This document shows, one piece after another, positions 1 through 8,511 of a stretch of DNA of 64,000 nt (positions are counted from its first letter, which is position 1; each line of letters starts with the position of its first letter). Source of the DNA: Desulfosporosinus sp. BRH_c37 (GTDB lineage: Bacteria > Bacillota > Desulfitobacteriia > Desulfitobacteriales > Desulfitobacteriaceae); NCBI GenBank assembly GCA_001516045.1, contig LOEW01000060.1, positions 1 to 64,000 on the forward strand, in the 5' to 3' direction. The notes beneath the pieces are model-generated. The model ran no database searches, was not told where the DNA came from, and was given only the letters and a program-made list of their open reading frames with translations. The translations under genes were made by a program, and so were the position numbers.

Positions 1-1118
1 TGCAAGAGCATCCCGGCCATTTCATCGTCCATCATAAACTTTTCATAAGAAATTGCCATGAAATATTGCAAAATCCCCGCCGTATGAAGAACAAAGTTGA
101 TACCAGTTACACTAGCAGCCATCAAAGTCATCATTGATTCATACCCAGCTTGGGCATCGACTATCTTGGAATCGTTCAAACCACCACCGGACCGACTGGG
201 AACCCCATAGAAGCGGGCAATTTGGGCACTGGCCGAAATGAACAGAGCACACTCTGGACTTCCGATGGAGAGGCTCCCATTACGCATATCACTGAGGGCT
301 GAGGTTGAGCCATAAACAACGGGTGTGCCGGGATTAATACTTTGGGCAAGGGCAATGCCTGCTAAAACTTCTGCGTTTTGCAGTGCAAGAGTACCGACCA
401 AGGCTGCAGGTCCGGTAGAACCGGCCATAACCAGAGAAGCGATCACCACGGCTTGTCCAGCTTCGGCATAAGCCATCAAGGCGCCTAACATTCTTTCGTC
501 ATATTTTAAGGGAGTCAACGAGTTGATGAGGGAGATGAGCACTGGTTTTTCTTTAATGACCTCTTTACCCCCAAAAAGGAGGGACACCATTTCGATGGAA
601 TCTTCAGCGCGTTCCCGACCTTCAGCACTGCCCATAAAACACTTATCTGAGTTTTTAATGGAACTATAGATCATTTTCAAATGTCTAATTTCGTCTGGAA
701 TATCTTGAGGCTCGGCCACCGTTCCCCCAGTCATATGCATGTTCTTGCTGGCTCCAGCTAATTTAACAATGTTATCATAGTCCTGCATCGTGCTTTTGCG
801 ACGGGTCCCGTCTGCTAATTGAATAAAGGGAGCCCCATAACCAGGCATATAGATGATGTTTTCCCCACCGCAGATTAAATTGTGTTCTGGATTACGAGCA
901 TGGAGAGTAAACTCCGAAGGTGCAAGTTTAACTTTTCCCTCGATAAATTCCCTTGTAAAATGAACCCGATTTCCTTCTACCTTTTGTCCTTGAGCCTTAA
1001 AGACCTCTAAGGCTGGTTCATAATCAAAATCCATACCGACCTCTTCAAGAATCTTGATGGATTCATCATGAATGATCTGTACTTGTTCCTGTGTCAGGAC
1101 ATCATATTTTGGTAACAT
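1..1118 (-). CDS. mtgB: MttB-family methyltransferase, glycine-betaine type (3' end outside window)
   Basis: The visible 372 codons read without a stop and belong to the trimethylamine methyltransferase (MttB) superfamily. They include the family blocks SRSGGGLNDSK and VTGINFVLHTAGIL near the visible C-terminal end. True MttB needs an amber-encoded pyrrolysine at about residue 334; no in-frame amber codon occurs here, so this is a non-pyrrolysine homologue. The glycine betaine:corrinoid methyltransferase MtgB of Desulfitobacterium is the closest known role. It would move a methyl group from betaine to a corrinoid protein. The start is an ATG preceded by AGGGGTG. An MtrH-like gene and a BCCT carrier lie just upstream and support betaine demethylation, but another quaternary amine is possible. 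Confidence 0.85.
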   Translation of the reverse strand, partial: MLPKYDVLTQEQVQIIHDESIKILEEVGMDFDYEPALEVFKAQGQKVEGNRVHFTREFIEGKVKLAPSEFTLHARNPEHNLICGGENIIYMPGYGAPFIQLADGTRRKSTMQDYDNIVKLAGASKNMHMTGGTVAEPQDIPDEIRHLKMIYSSIKNSDKCFMGSAEGRERAEDSIEMVSLLFGGKEVIKEKPVLISLINSLTPLKYDERMLGALMAYAEAGQAVVIASLVMAGSTGPAALVGTLALQNAEVLAGIALAQSINPGTPVVYGSTSALSDMRNGSLSIGSPECALFISASAQIARFYGVPSRSGGGLNDSKIVDAQAGYESMMTLMAASVTGINFVLHTAGILQYFMAISYEKFMMDDEMAGMLL

Positions 1119-1179
1119 CGTTAACACCCCTTAACAATTTTTGATAGTTGATCCACGAGTAAACTCCAGCAAAATTCTT

Positions 1180-2118
<939 letters not shown>

Positions 2119-2359
2119 TTATATTGATTGAAACTATTTGCATCATTTCAAATGCGACTTTTCAAATTAAAAATCTAGAATTCCCTTTAACAAATTACTA
2201 ATACATCAGAGAATACAAACTTTACATTATCTACTAGTGCAATCCATTAATTTTGTGAATTTCACCCCCTATATGTTGGTGACATGATACGATTCTTTGC
2301 TTAATATTTTCTGTATTTATCATAACACCATAGTTCTTGCAGATTAACACTACAGTCAT

Positions 2360-2390
2360 GCTCGTTTTACTACATTTGGAGCCAAAATTG
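2360..2390 (-). promoter_or_regulatory. Shared upstream element of the betaine genes (copy 1)
   Basis: The 14-base string GTTTTACTACATTT followed by GGAGCCA (plus-strand sense) lies about 265 bases upstream of mtgA. The same string followed by GTGCCA lies upstream of the BCCT gene. A conserved binding site for a common regulator is the likely explanation; I cannot name the factor. The rest of 2101-2480 is AT-rich leader without an ORF I can support. Confidence 0.45.
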
Positions 2391-2479
2391 AAAATTTCAA
2401 TTATTTGTTTTTTGCAATAATTTTCACATTGTCCATTCTAAACCTCACTATACAATTAAGAAGGTTGTAACTAACATAA

Positions 2480-2513
2480 ACAAAGACCCCACACTACTTT
2501 TGTAGGGGGGCTT
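2480..2513 (-). terminator. Intrinsic terminator-like hairpin after the BCCT gene
   Basis: On the minus strand an AAGCCCCCCTAC / GTAGTGTGGGGTCTT stem with an AAAA loop is followed by TTGTTT. It stands 70 bases beyond the BCCT stop codon and between that gene and mtgA, where termination would be expected. Two bases in the stem are mismatched. Confidence 0.45.
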
Positions 2514-2536
2514 AAATGTGGATCAATGACTATTTA

Positions 2537-2654
2537 ATCCAAATCGTAAGACTCCCACTTCTACAAGTGGGAGTGGTACACCTTATTCTGCTTCGGTGGG
2601 GGTAGAGTCCCCCACCGAAGACTCGATGTTCAACTTTAGTTGAACGAGTTCACT
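2537..2654. repeat. Three-hairpin repeat, copy 1 (overlaps BCCT 3' end)
   Basis: A 118-base element made of three perfect or near-perfect palindromes: CTCCCACTTCTACAAGTGGGAG, then CTTCGGTGGGGG / CCCCCACCGAAG, then GTTCAACTTTAGTTGAAC, ending GAGTTCACT. It is nearly identical to 4328-4445 and recurs in part at 30737, 38298, 47750 and 60033, always in the same orientation. The shape resembles non-autonomous ends of IS200/IS605-type elements, but no transposase is in the window. Here it supplies about the last 20 codons of the BCCT gene. Confidence 0.85.
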
Positions 2655-4154
2655 AAATTCTCCCCTGAAAGCTTTTATAATCGATACAGCCATTGCAAAC
2701 ATAACTATCATGAACGGAAAGGCAGAGGCAATGGAAGCAGTTTGTAGTGCACTCAGTCCCCCAGCTAGCATCAAGGCAATAGCTACCGCACCCTCGATCA
2801 GACCCCAGGTAATCTTTAGCCCAGCTTTAGGATTTAATTCCCCGCCCGAAGTGAACATAGCCATAACAAAAGTTGCAGAGTCCGCTGAAGTGATAAAGAA
2901 GATCGCTATGATTAAGGTAGTCAAGATTGTCAAAACACCACTAATCGGATAGTACTGAAACATGGCAAAAACGGCCGTACTCGCGTCTTTTGCCACCTGG
3001 GCAGCAATTCCACCATGTTTAAAAACATCAATATAAAGTGCACTGTTGCCCATAACTCCTAACCACATAAAGCTCATCAACGTAGGAGCAAGAACCACAC
3101 CCAATATAAACTCTCTCACTGTACGGCCTCTCGAAATTCGAGCAATGAACGCCCCAACAAACGGACCCCAGGCAACCCACCATGCCCAGTAGAAAATGGT
3201 CCAGCGCCCTACCCAACCGGGATTAGTATCGAAGGTATCTGACCAAAAACTCATTTGAATAATGTTTTGAAAGTAAGACCCGATGGTCTCGGTAAAACCG
3301 TTAAGAATAAACCGAGTTGGCCCAATGACTAGCATAAAAGCCAGGATTATAAAGAGTAGTAGCATATTAGCGTTGCTAAGAAACTTAATTCCTCGTTCAA
3401 TTCCGGTTACTGCAGATGTAATAAATAATGCAGTAATTACTACGATGATAACAACAGTTGTTGTGGTACCGGTGGGAAGGCCATAGGCGTAATTTAACCC
3501 AGTCCCTATCTGCATGGCACCTAATCCCAGGGATGTAGCGACGCCAAATATTGTTGCGAATACAGCCAGGATATCAACTAACTTACCAATCCAGCCGTTT
3601 ATTCCTTTTTCCCCAAGTAACGGATAAAGAGAAGAACTGACTAAAGCAGGTAAGCCTTTACGGAACTGAAAATACGCCATAGACAAGCCTACAATGGAAA
3701 AAACACTCCAAGGATGCAAACCCCAATGGAAAAATGTGTAGCGCATTGCGGTTTGAGCCGATTCAATAGTTGAGGGTTGGCCGAAGGGAGGAGTAGTATA
3801 GTGCGTCATTGGTTCAGCTACTCCCCAGAAGACAAGGCCAATTCCCATTCCGGCCGCAAAGAGCATAGCAAACCAGCTCCAAGTACTATACTCCGGCTTC
3901 TCACCATCTTTGCCTAAGGTGATATTGCCGTATTTACTTAATGCAATGAAAAAAGTAAAAAACAGAAAGAAAGTCACACCGATTAAGTAACTCCAGCCAA
4001 AATTGTTAGTAATAAATATCTGTACCGCATTGAACGTTTCTCCCGCCTCTTTAGTCTGAAATATTGTCCAGAGAACGAATAGAACCATAATGATCGCGGA
4101 AATTGAGAAGATGGGACGATCAATTTTGCCAAGGAAACTCTTTTTTTCTCTCAC
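2583..4154 (-). CDS. BCCT-family betaine/choline/carnitine transporter
   Basis: A 523-residue polytopic membrane protein of the betaine-choline-carnitine transporter family with about 12 hydrophobic segments. The family signature in the central helices is visible as WTIFYWAWWVAWGPFVGAF, and the GMGIGLVFWGVAEP block lies near residue 105. It would import glycine betaine or a related quaternary amine with Na+ or H+ for the adjacent methyltransferases rather than only for osmoprotection. The start is GTG with an AAGGGGGG upstream. The last residues, from about ELVQLKLN onward, are encoded by the three-hairpin repeat: the TGA in the repeat edge is out of frame, so the protein reads on to a TAA inside the element. 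Specificity is inferred from context. Confidence 0.9.
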   Translation of the reverse strand: MREKKSFLGKIDRPIFSISAIIMVLFVLWTIFQTKEAGETFNAVQIFITNNFGWSYLIGVTFFLFFTFFIALSKYGNITLGKDGEKPEYSTWSWFAMLFAAGMGIGLVFWGVAEPMTHYTTPPFGQPSTIESAQTAMRYTFFHWGLHPWSVFSIVGLSMAYFQFRKGLPALVSSSLYPLLGEKGINGWIGKLVDILAVFATIFGVATSLGLGAMQIGTGLNYAYGLPTGTTTTVVIIVVITALFITSAVTGIERGIKFLSNANMLLLFIILAFMLVIGPTRFILNGFTETIGSYFQNIIQMSFWSDTFDTNPGWVGRWTIFYWAWWVAWGPFVGAFIARISRGRTVREFILGVVLAPTLMSFMWLGVMGNSALYIDVFKHGGIAAQVAKDASTAVFAMFQYYPISGVLTILTTLIIAIFFITSADSATFVMAMFTSGGELNPKAGLKITWGLIEGAVAIALMLAGGLSALQTASIASAFPFMIVMFAMAVSIIKAFRGEFSELVQLKLNIESSVGDSTPTEAE

Positions 4155-4202
4155 TCTTCGTTCCCCCCTTAATTATCATCTTAACATCTTTTTATTGTCC
4201 TT

Positions 4203-4245
4203 AAGTTGCTACATTTCTGATTGTTTTACTACATTTGTGCCATTT
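4203..4245 (-). promoter_or_regulatory. Shared upstream element of the betaine genes (copy 2)
   Basis: GTTTTACTACATTTGTGCCA stands about 70-80 bases before the BCCT start, with a second related half TTGCTACATTTCTG 17 bases away. The 14-base core is identical to the copy near 2364. On the minus strand it reads TGGCAC followed by AAATGTAG. This has the -24 part of a sigma-54 promoter but not the GC at -12. Confidence 0.45.
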
Positions 4246-4327
4246 TAGAATATTCTCACTACTACCTAATAATCTGGGAAGTGGTACAGTCAGTTAATAA
4301 TTTCTACTATATAAATAGCTTATTTTC

Positions 4328-4445
4328 ATCCAAATCGTAAGACTCCCACTTCTACAAGTGGGAGTGGCACACCTTATTCTGCTTCGGTGGGGGTAGAGTC
4401 CCTCACCGAAGACTCGATGTTCAACTTTAGTTGAACGAGTTCACT
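4328..4445. repeat. Three-hairpin repeat, copy 2
   Basis: This is nearly identical to the element at 2537-2654, with the same three palindromes in the same order and a GAGTTCACT edge. One base of the central stem is changed. It sits between the BCCT promoter and the terminator of the lipoprotein gene, so it is not inside a gene here. Confidence 0.85.
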
Positions 4446-4490
4446 CGTCAGTGGTGCCGTGCAGCAGCATGGGGGTCTAACTAGTATAGT

Positions 4491-4513
4491 AAAAACCGAG
4501 GCTACGCCTCGGT
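4491..4513 (-). terminator. Intrinsic terminator of the lipoprotein gene
   Basis: Read on the minus strand, ACCGAGGC GTA GCCTCGGT is a perfect stem directly followed by TTTTA. It lies 47 bases beyond the stop codon of the lipoprotein gene. Confidence 0.85.
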
Positions 4514-4559
4514 CCTTCTATTGTTCTCGAATATTTGTAATTTATCCACTTGTCATCAC

Positions 4560-5114
4560 TTATGCCTGCGGTACCGATACCGTCAAAACTGCAACTGTCT
4601 TACCACTGTTATCCTTAAACGGAATATAGACCTTCAGAAACCCACCGCTCAGGGTACTAGTCGTAGTCCCACTTTTCATGACCTCGCCAACCGTCGGCGG
4701 GGTGGCATATCCTTTTAGAACCCTCTCGGTACCTTGTAAGACACTGGAAGAGATTCTCTCTTCACCCACGAAAATGGATACACCCATGGTATCTGGGAAC
4801 AAGGCGGCAACGTCATCTACCATCTTATAATTGCCATTTTCAGTATAAGATCCCTTACTTAAAGTCGTTCCCGAAACTTTCCAATCACCAGGGTACTTTT
4901 TATTTAGCAAGTCCATAACTTTAGTCTCTACATCAGTCTGACTTACTTTGCTCTCGGGCTGAGCCGGAGTTTCAGCGGGATGACCTTCCGGTGTTATTGC
5001 AGTATTGCTTTGAGGTGCAGGAGTTGTAGGAGTTGCAGGTTTTTTTGCGCAACCAGCGAGAGAAGCCATTAACACCATAATGGTTACGATAATTATAACT
5101 TTCTTCTTAAACAT
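4560..5114 (-). CDS. Lipoprotein with a Cache-like C-terminal half
   Basis: A 184-residue exported lipoprotein with signal peptide MFKKKVIIIV..., lipobox LAGC (Cys22), then a Pro/Thr-rich linker to about residue 60. The rest, with DDVAALFPDTMGVSIFVG, a conserved RISSSV segment and a final VYIPFKDNSGKTVAVLTVSV strand, resembles single-Cache ligand-binding domains of chemoreceptors. Here the domain is not attached to any signalling domain. The start is ATG with AAGGAGG. It appears to be a single-gene unit with its own terminator. A ligand-binding role outside the membrane is inference; the ligand is unknown. Confidence 0.65.
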   Translation of the reverse strand: MFKKKVIIIVTIMVLMASLAGCAKKPATPTTPAPQSNTAITPEGHPAETPAQPESKVSQTDVETKVMDLLNKKYPGDWKVSGTTLSKGSYTENGNYKMVDDVAALFPDTMGVSIFVGEERISSSVLQGTERVLKGYATPPTVGEVMKSGTTTSTLSGGFLKVYIPFKDNSGKTVAVLTVSVPQA

Positions 5115-5241
5115 TTTTCCTCCTTATGTCCGCTAAATTTAGTACTTTTACAAGAATATTATACTTTGTATGTAATCATTTGTCGAACTGACTTAAGATT
5201 ATCGTTCAATCTTTCTAACGCATAACAGCTTCCCAAATAAG

Positions 5242-5346
5242 CTAGTGCGGCTTAAACCGAACGAAAAAGGTCGTGCCCGACGGCCCCGTATCAATCTGGA
5301 TCACAGCGTCGTGCCTGGCGGTGATGCTATAACATGAGAACCCGAT
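5242..5346 (-). pseudogene. Remnant: C-terminal tail of a sensor histidine kinase
   Basis: A minus-strand frame reading GFSCYSITARHDAVIQIDTG then PSGTTFFVRF resembles the end of HATPase domains (the G2 box region and the final GTTF.V.F strand). It has no start or upstream domain and joins directly to the 3' end of the radical SAM gene. The last five codons of that gene (RVLML) appear to be read out of frame from the remnant. It is too short for a firm call. Confidence 0.4.
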
Positions 5347-6328
5347 CTGCTGGAGGTGCTTCAATGCTGAAAACCCAATCGCATTGCGGGCAAATGTTCT
5401 TTCGACCTGAATCCGTCTCTGCAAAAGTCCATTTTGCTCCCATAGGACCATAAAAATCTCTTTTATAAATCACTTCCCCACAACGGGGACAGAAGGTATT
5501 GAGATGGTCAGTTCCCGGTGAATTAAAAAGATAGATATAGTTAGGCGATTTCCTTAACCTCAAATATAGATCTTCTGCATCTCGTATGGAGGTTTCTAGG
5601 GAAGGATCAGCACCTTCCAAAGGGATGAAACGGATTAGCTGTAAAGGAATATCCTGTGATATTTGTGCTATTATCTCGGCCAGATCCACTACTTCTAGCA
5701 TATTATCCTTTTTCAGCATGCAAGAAACCTCCACATGGACACCATTTTCATGGAGCATTTTAATGTTTCTCAAAACCGGCTCAACCGTACTGCCTCCACA
5801 GTTTTGATAAGCCCGATTGGATAACCCTTTAACGCCTACATTAATGAAATCCAGATAGCCGCTGATTTTAGCCAGCGAAGCTTCAGTAAAATATCCATTT
5901 GAGGAACAGCCGACTAATAAACCCTTTTCTTTAGCGATTTTTGCCACTTTCAGAAAGGTTGGAAACGATGCCAAGGGATAGTTTAGTAAAAACGCAATAC
6001 CTAGACAGTCATTTTTTATAGCTTCATCCACCACCTGTTGAGGTAGCAATTCTCGCAGAGCTTTACTGTCAGGTTCCATTTCCTTAACAATTAACGCGGA
6101 AATGCAGCCATTGCAATTAAAATTACAGCCCGTGGTGCTAATCTGGAGGAATTTCCCTCTCGGGTAAAAATGTAAAATAGGCATTGTTTCAATGGAAATT
6201 GGGCAAACAGTCAAGTATTTATTGGGGAAAAGCTCAATTATTTGTTCTCCTTGGTTTTTATAGAGTCCACAAGCCCCTGTATTTCCTTCCAAAAAGGTAC
6301 AGCTTCTTTCACAGATGTAACATTTCAT
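5327..6328 (-). CDS. PflA-like (AmmeMemoRadiSam-type) radical SAM protein
   Basis: 333 residues. An N-terminal cysteine group CYICERSC...CGLY precedes the radical SAM cluster motif CNFNCNGC (CX3CX2C, near residue 68). This arrangement is seen in the pyruvate-formate-lyase-activase-like family often listed as AmmeMemoRadiSam system enzymes. A C-terminal zinc-ribbon-like pair CPRCGE ... CPQCDW lies near residues 285-315. The start is ATG after AAAGGAGATAAGTAA. It is closely related to the N-terminal 325 residues of the protein at 8512-10296. The paralogue continues after APPA into a binding-protein domain, while this one stops, so this copy looks like a truncated form. The reaction is unknown. 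Confidence 0.8.
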   Translation of the reverse strand: MKCYICERSCTFLEGNTGACGLYKNQGEQIIELFPNKYLTVCPISIETMPILHFYPRGKFLQISTTGCNFNCNGCISALIVKEMEPDSKALRELLPQQVVDEAIKNDCLGIAFLLNYPLASFPTFLKVAKIAKEKGLLVGCSSNGYFTEASLAKISGYLDFINVGVKGLSNRAYQNCGGSTVEPVLRNIKMLHENGVHVEVSCMLKKDNMLEVVDLAEIIAQISQDIPLQLIRFIPLEGADPSLETSIRDAEDLYLRLRKSPNYIYLFNSPGTDHLNTFCPRCGEVIYKRDFYGPMGAKWTFAETDSGRKNICPQCDWVFSIEAPPADRVLML

Positions 6329-6353
6329 TTACTTATCTCCTTTCCTCCCTCTT

Positions 6354-6401
6354 TTATTTCCTGATCACTATCCACAAGCCGACTTTATCCCTGTTTAGAA
6401 G
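6354..6401 (-). pseudogene. Remnant: C-terminus of a class I methyltransferase
   Basis: Sixteen codons including stop, reading LLNRDKVGLWIVIRK. They match the end of the intact methyltransferase at 27049-27666 (LNRDDTGLWIVIR). A second such tail stands at 10321-10371. Both lie directly upstream of a PflA-like radical SAM gene, which suggests that a methyltransferase gene once preceded it. Confidence 0.65.
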
Positions 6402-6416
6402 ACGGCGACGAATGCA

Positions 6417-7238
6417 TCAACTGCACTCCCCACCGTATTTTTTTAATGACAACGATTTGCTCCCGAGTATTTCATTTATTCGTACAGCAACTTGCATGAA
6501 ATCCATTGCAGCCCCACCTATCTTAGCTCCGTTAAAGGTGTGGCTAAAACCCACCATCCACAATGCAGCCACCGGTCGTTCCAAGGGACCATTGAGCGGG
6601 ACGCAGATGGCATTTACGCCCCTTATGTACTCTTCAAAATCAGTGGCAAAACCTTTTTCACGTACCATTAGCAACTCTTTTAAATAATCATCTTCGTTGG
6701 TGATGGAATTTTCGGTAAACTGGGGCAAAGTATCTTTATTAATGATTTCCCTAATTACTAGTTCCTGTAATCCCGCCAGAAAAACTTTTCCTGTCGCCCC
6801 AGCAAATGAGGGTATTCTTGCACCCACCTGAGCGGTAATTTTAAATTCCACTTGACTTTCGACCTTTTCGATAACGGTGATGCCCTGCTCGTCAAAAGTA
6901 CCCAAAAATATTGTTTCCTGATATTTTTTGCAAAGTTCATTCATAAAAGGGCGGGTAATTGTTCTTAAATCAAGCCCCAACTTGACCTGGTAACCCAACC
7001 GGGCAAGGGCGGGACCCAGCCTAAATTTTTTGTCCGTGTTCTGGTGGAGCGCCCCGACTCCGGTTAAGGCCTGGGTAATCCCGAAAACAGTACTCTTATG
7101 GATATTTAGCCTACGGGATAGCTCACTAATACCCAGCTCGTCGTCTGAATTGGCAATTTCTTCTAATATGACAAAGGTTTTGTATACAACCGGGGCATTG
7201 TAGCTTTTGTTTTTATAAATGAAATCTAATGAGTCCAC
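6417..7238 (-). CDS. IclR-family transcriptional regulator
   Basis: 273 residues with the IclR arrangement: a winged helix-turn-helix at about residues 20-80 (GISELSRRLNIHKSTVFGI) and an effector-binding domain at about 90-260 (containing IPSFAGATGKVFLAG and the GFATDFEEYIRGV block). It would sense a small molecule and control nearby promoters. The proposed start is GTG at 7238. It lies 11 bases after the frameshifted O-methyltransferase and upstream of the first radical SAM gene, so it probably shares their transcript and the Moco riboswitch at 8300-8478. Ligand and targets are unknown. Confidence 0.85.
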   Translation of the reverse strand: MDSLDFIYKNKSYNAPVVYKTFVILEEIANSDDELGISELSRRLNIHKSTVFGITQALTGVGALHQNTDKKFRLGPALARLGYQVKLGLDLRTITRPFMNELCKKYQETIFLGTFDEQGITVIEKVESQVEFKITAQVGARIPSFAGATGKVFLAGLQELVIREIINKDTLPQFTENSITNEDDYLKELLMVREKGFATDFEEYIRGVNAICVPLNGPLERPVAALWMVGFSHTFNGAKIGGAAMDFMQVAVRINEILGSKSLSLKKYGGECS

Positions 7239-7249
7239 CTATTCGCACC

Positions 7250-8271
7250 CTACCCTTCTTTTTGGCCTAGGTGCAACTTAGATACACCGTAAGCGCTAGG
7301 TACATCAACCATATTTAACAGCTCAAATCCTGTTTCACTGAAAAACAGACCGAATTCTTCGACATGACAAATAGGGTGTCCTAGGCTATGTATGGCCTTT
7401 TGCAGATCTTTAATACCGTTAGTCTCAACTTCACAAGCCGGACCACAGAACCAATGATTAGAAACCAGCAGTCCACCAGGCTTTAGTAAACAAGACATTT
7501 TGGTGAACATCGACGATAGTTGACTGTGATATGAATATAGCTTGTGGGCCATGAGAATAACATCGTAATTAGACTCCAGATCCATTTCTAGTATTGAGCC
7601 AACTTGCACCTTCACTCTGTCTTTCAAGCCTTGATCCTTAATTAGCTTTTCAGTATATGGGGCACGTTGGGGTTCCTCAATAATTAAGGCTTCTAAATGC
7701 GCATTTTCTTGACATAAAGCAAGACTGAATAGTCCAAAAGAACCACCTATGTCTAAGATCTTTTGGCATTTATTAAAACCGTGCCAGTTTAAAATATGGC
7801 GCGTAACCGCTTGTAATTCACCTGTCAACGGACGTTTGGTCAGTTCCTGAATGTATTCGGAAAATCGTTGTCATGATACAATTCCATTGCTGGATTTTCA
7901 GAACGAAAAAGAGAAAAAAGATTGTTACAGTCGAAACTAGCAGTTATGCTTAGCCACTCTCCCTGGTAAGTCTCTTTATCACGTGTTAACAAGCTACTCG
8001 CAATGCTGGAATTAGAATACTGGTTGCCTGATTGTACCAGAAAGCCCAATTCGACAAGCGTCTGGAGATATCCCTTCATAAAAAGGCCATGCACGTTGAC
8101 CACTTTGGATACTTCTTCTTGTGTACTCAACCCAAATTCCTCAAGCCAGTCAAATAATCTTGAATCGATGGCCGTTTTTAAAAGCTGAAAAGATTTATAG
8201 GAATATATAAGATCTTCAATTACTCCATGTTTTTCGGGGATACTTATGTCCCCTAACTTTTTGATTTTCAT
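7250..8271 (-). pseudogene. O-methyltransferase-like gene split by a frameshift
   Basis: Two reading frames together match the intact 342-residue protein at 27714-28742. The N-terminal part (from ATG 8271, preceded by AGAGGGTGC) carries the winged dimerisation domain; the C-terminal part starts near 7860 and carries the SAM motif LDIGGSFG. The first frame ends in NDFPNTFRN. Adding one T to the TTTT run at about 7860 restores NDFSEYIQELTKRPLTGELQAV across the junction. A one-base deletion or a sequencing error in that run explains this best; a -1 ribosomal slip is less likely because no slippery heptamer is evident. It is the first gene after a Moco riboswitch. Confidence 0.8.
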
Positions 8272-8299
8272 TATTGCACCCTCTTCTAAAAAAATTTGA

Positions 8300-8478
8300 T
8301 CCCCAACAAAAAAAGCTCCACCAATAGAAAGTGGAGCCATGCCAAACAAAAGCCTAGCAGACCTAGCCACCTCCTTTTCAAAAGGGAAGGCACACCCGTT
8401 TCCAGATATACCCTGAGGGCTTAAAGCCCTGGCCTATAACCATAGATCGCTCTTTAGGTTGATTAGGCTCGGAGATAG
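8300..8478 (-). promoter_or_regulatory. Moco/Tuco riboswitch, copy 1, with terminator
   Basis: On the minus strand the element begins ATCTCCGAGCC, contains the conserved core CTGGAAACGGGTGTGCC and ends in an AGCCTA / TAGGCT closing stem. This is the architecture of the Moco RNA motif known from E. coli moaA. It is followed by GGCTCCAC / GTGGAGC plus seven T (8304-8338), a strong intrinsic terminator, and then the O-methyltransferase frame. Regulation by transcription termination is implied. Four related copies are at 36.3, 38.1, 42.4 and 46.2 kb. Confidence 0.85.
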
Positions 8479-8511
8479 GGTTTATGAAGTTTATTGAAAA
8501 TGACTTGCTAG

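Noticed and set aside
1-1118. Pyrrolysine-containing trimethylamine methyltransferase
   Set aside because: The visible 372 codons cover the position of the amber codon in MttB and contain no in-frame TAG; no pyl genes are in the window.
4223-4245. Sigma-54 promoter upstream of the BCCT gene
   Set aside because: TGGCAC is present on the minus strand but the GC at -12 with ten-base spacing is not; the repeated 14-mer is better described as an unknown element.
6184-6687. A 167-codon plus-strand frame across the radical SAM and IclR genes
   Set aside because: It overlaps two well-supported minus-strand genes and the methyltransferase tail and has no family resemblance.
8275-8370. N-terminal extension of the O-methyltransferase through the riboswitch (also 42355-42436 for MT-C)
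   Set aside because: The open frames upstream of the chosen starts are translations of the riboswitch terminator hairpin; the ATG codons with AGAGGG or AGGAGGG sites lie downstream of it.
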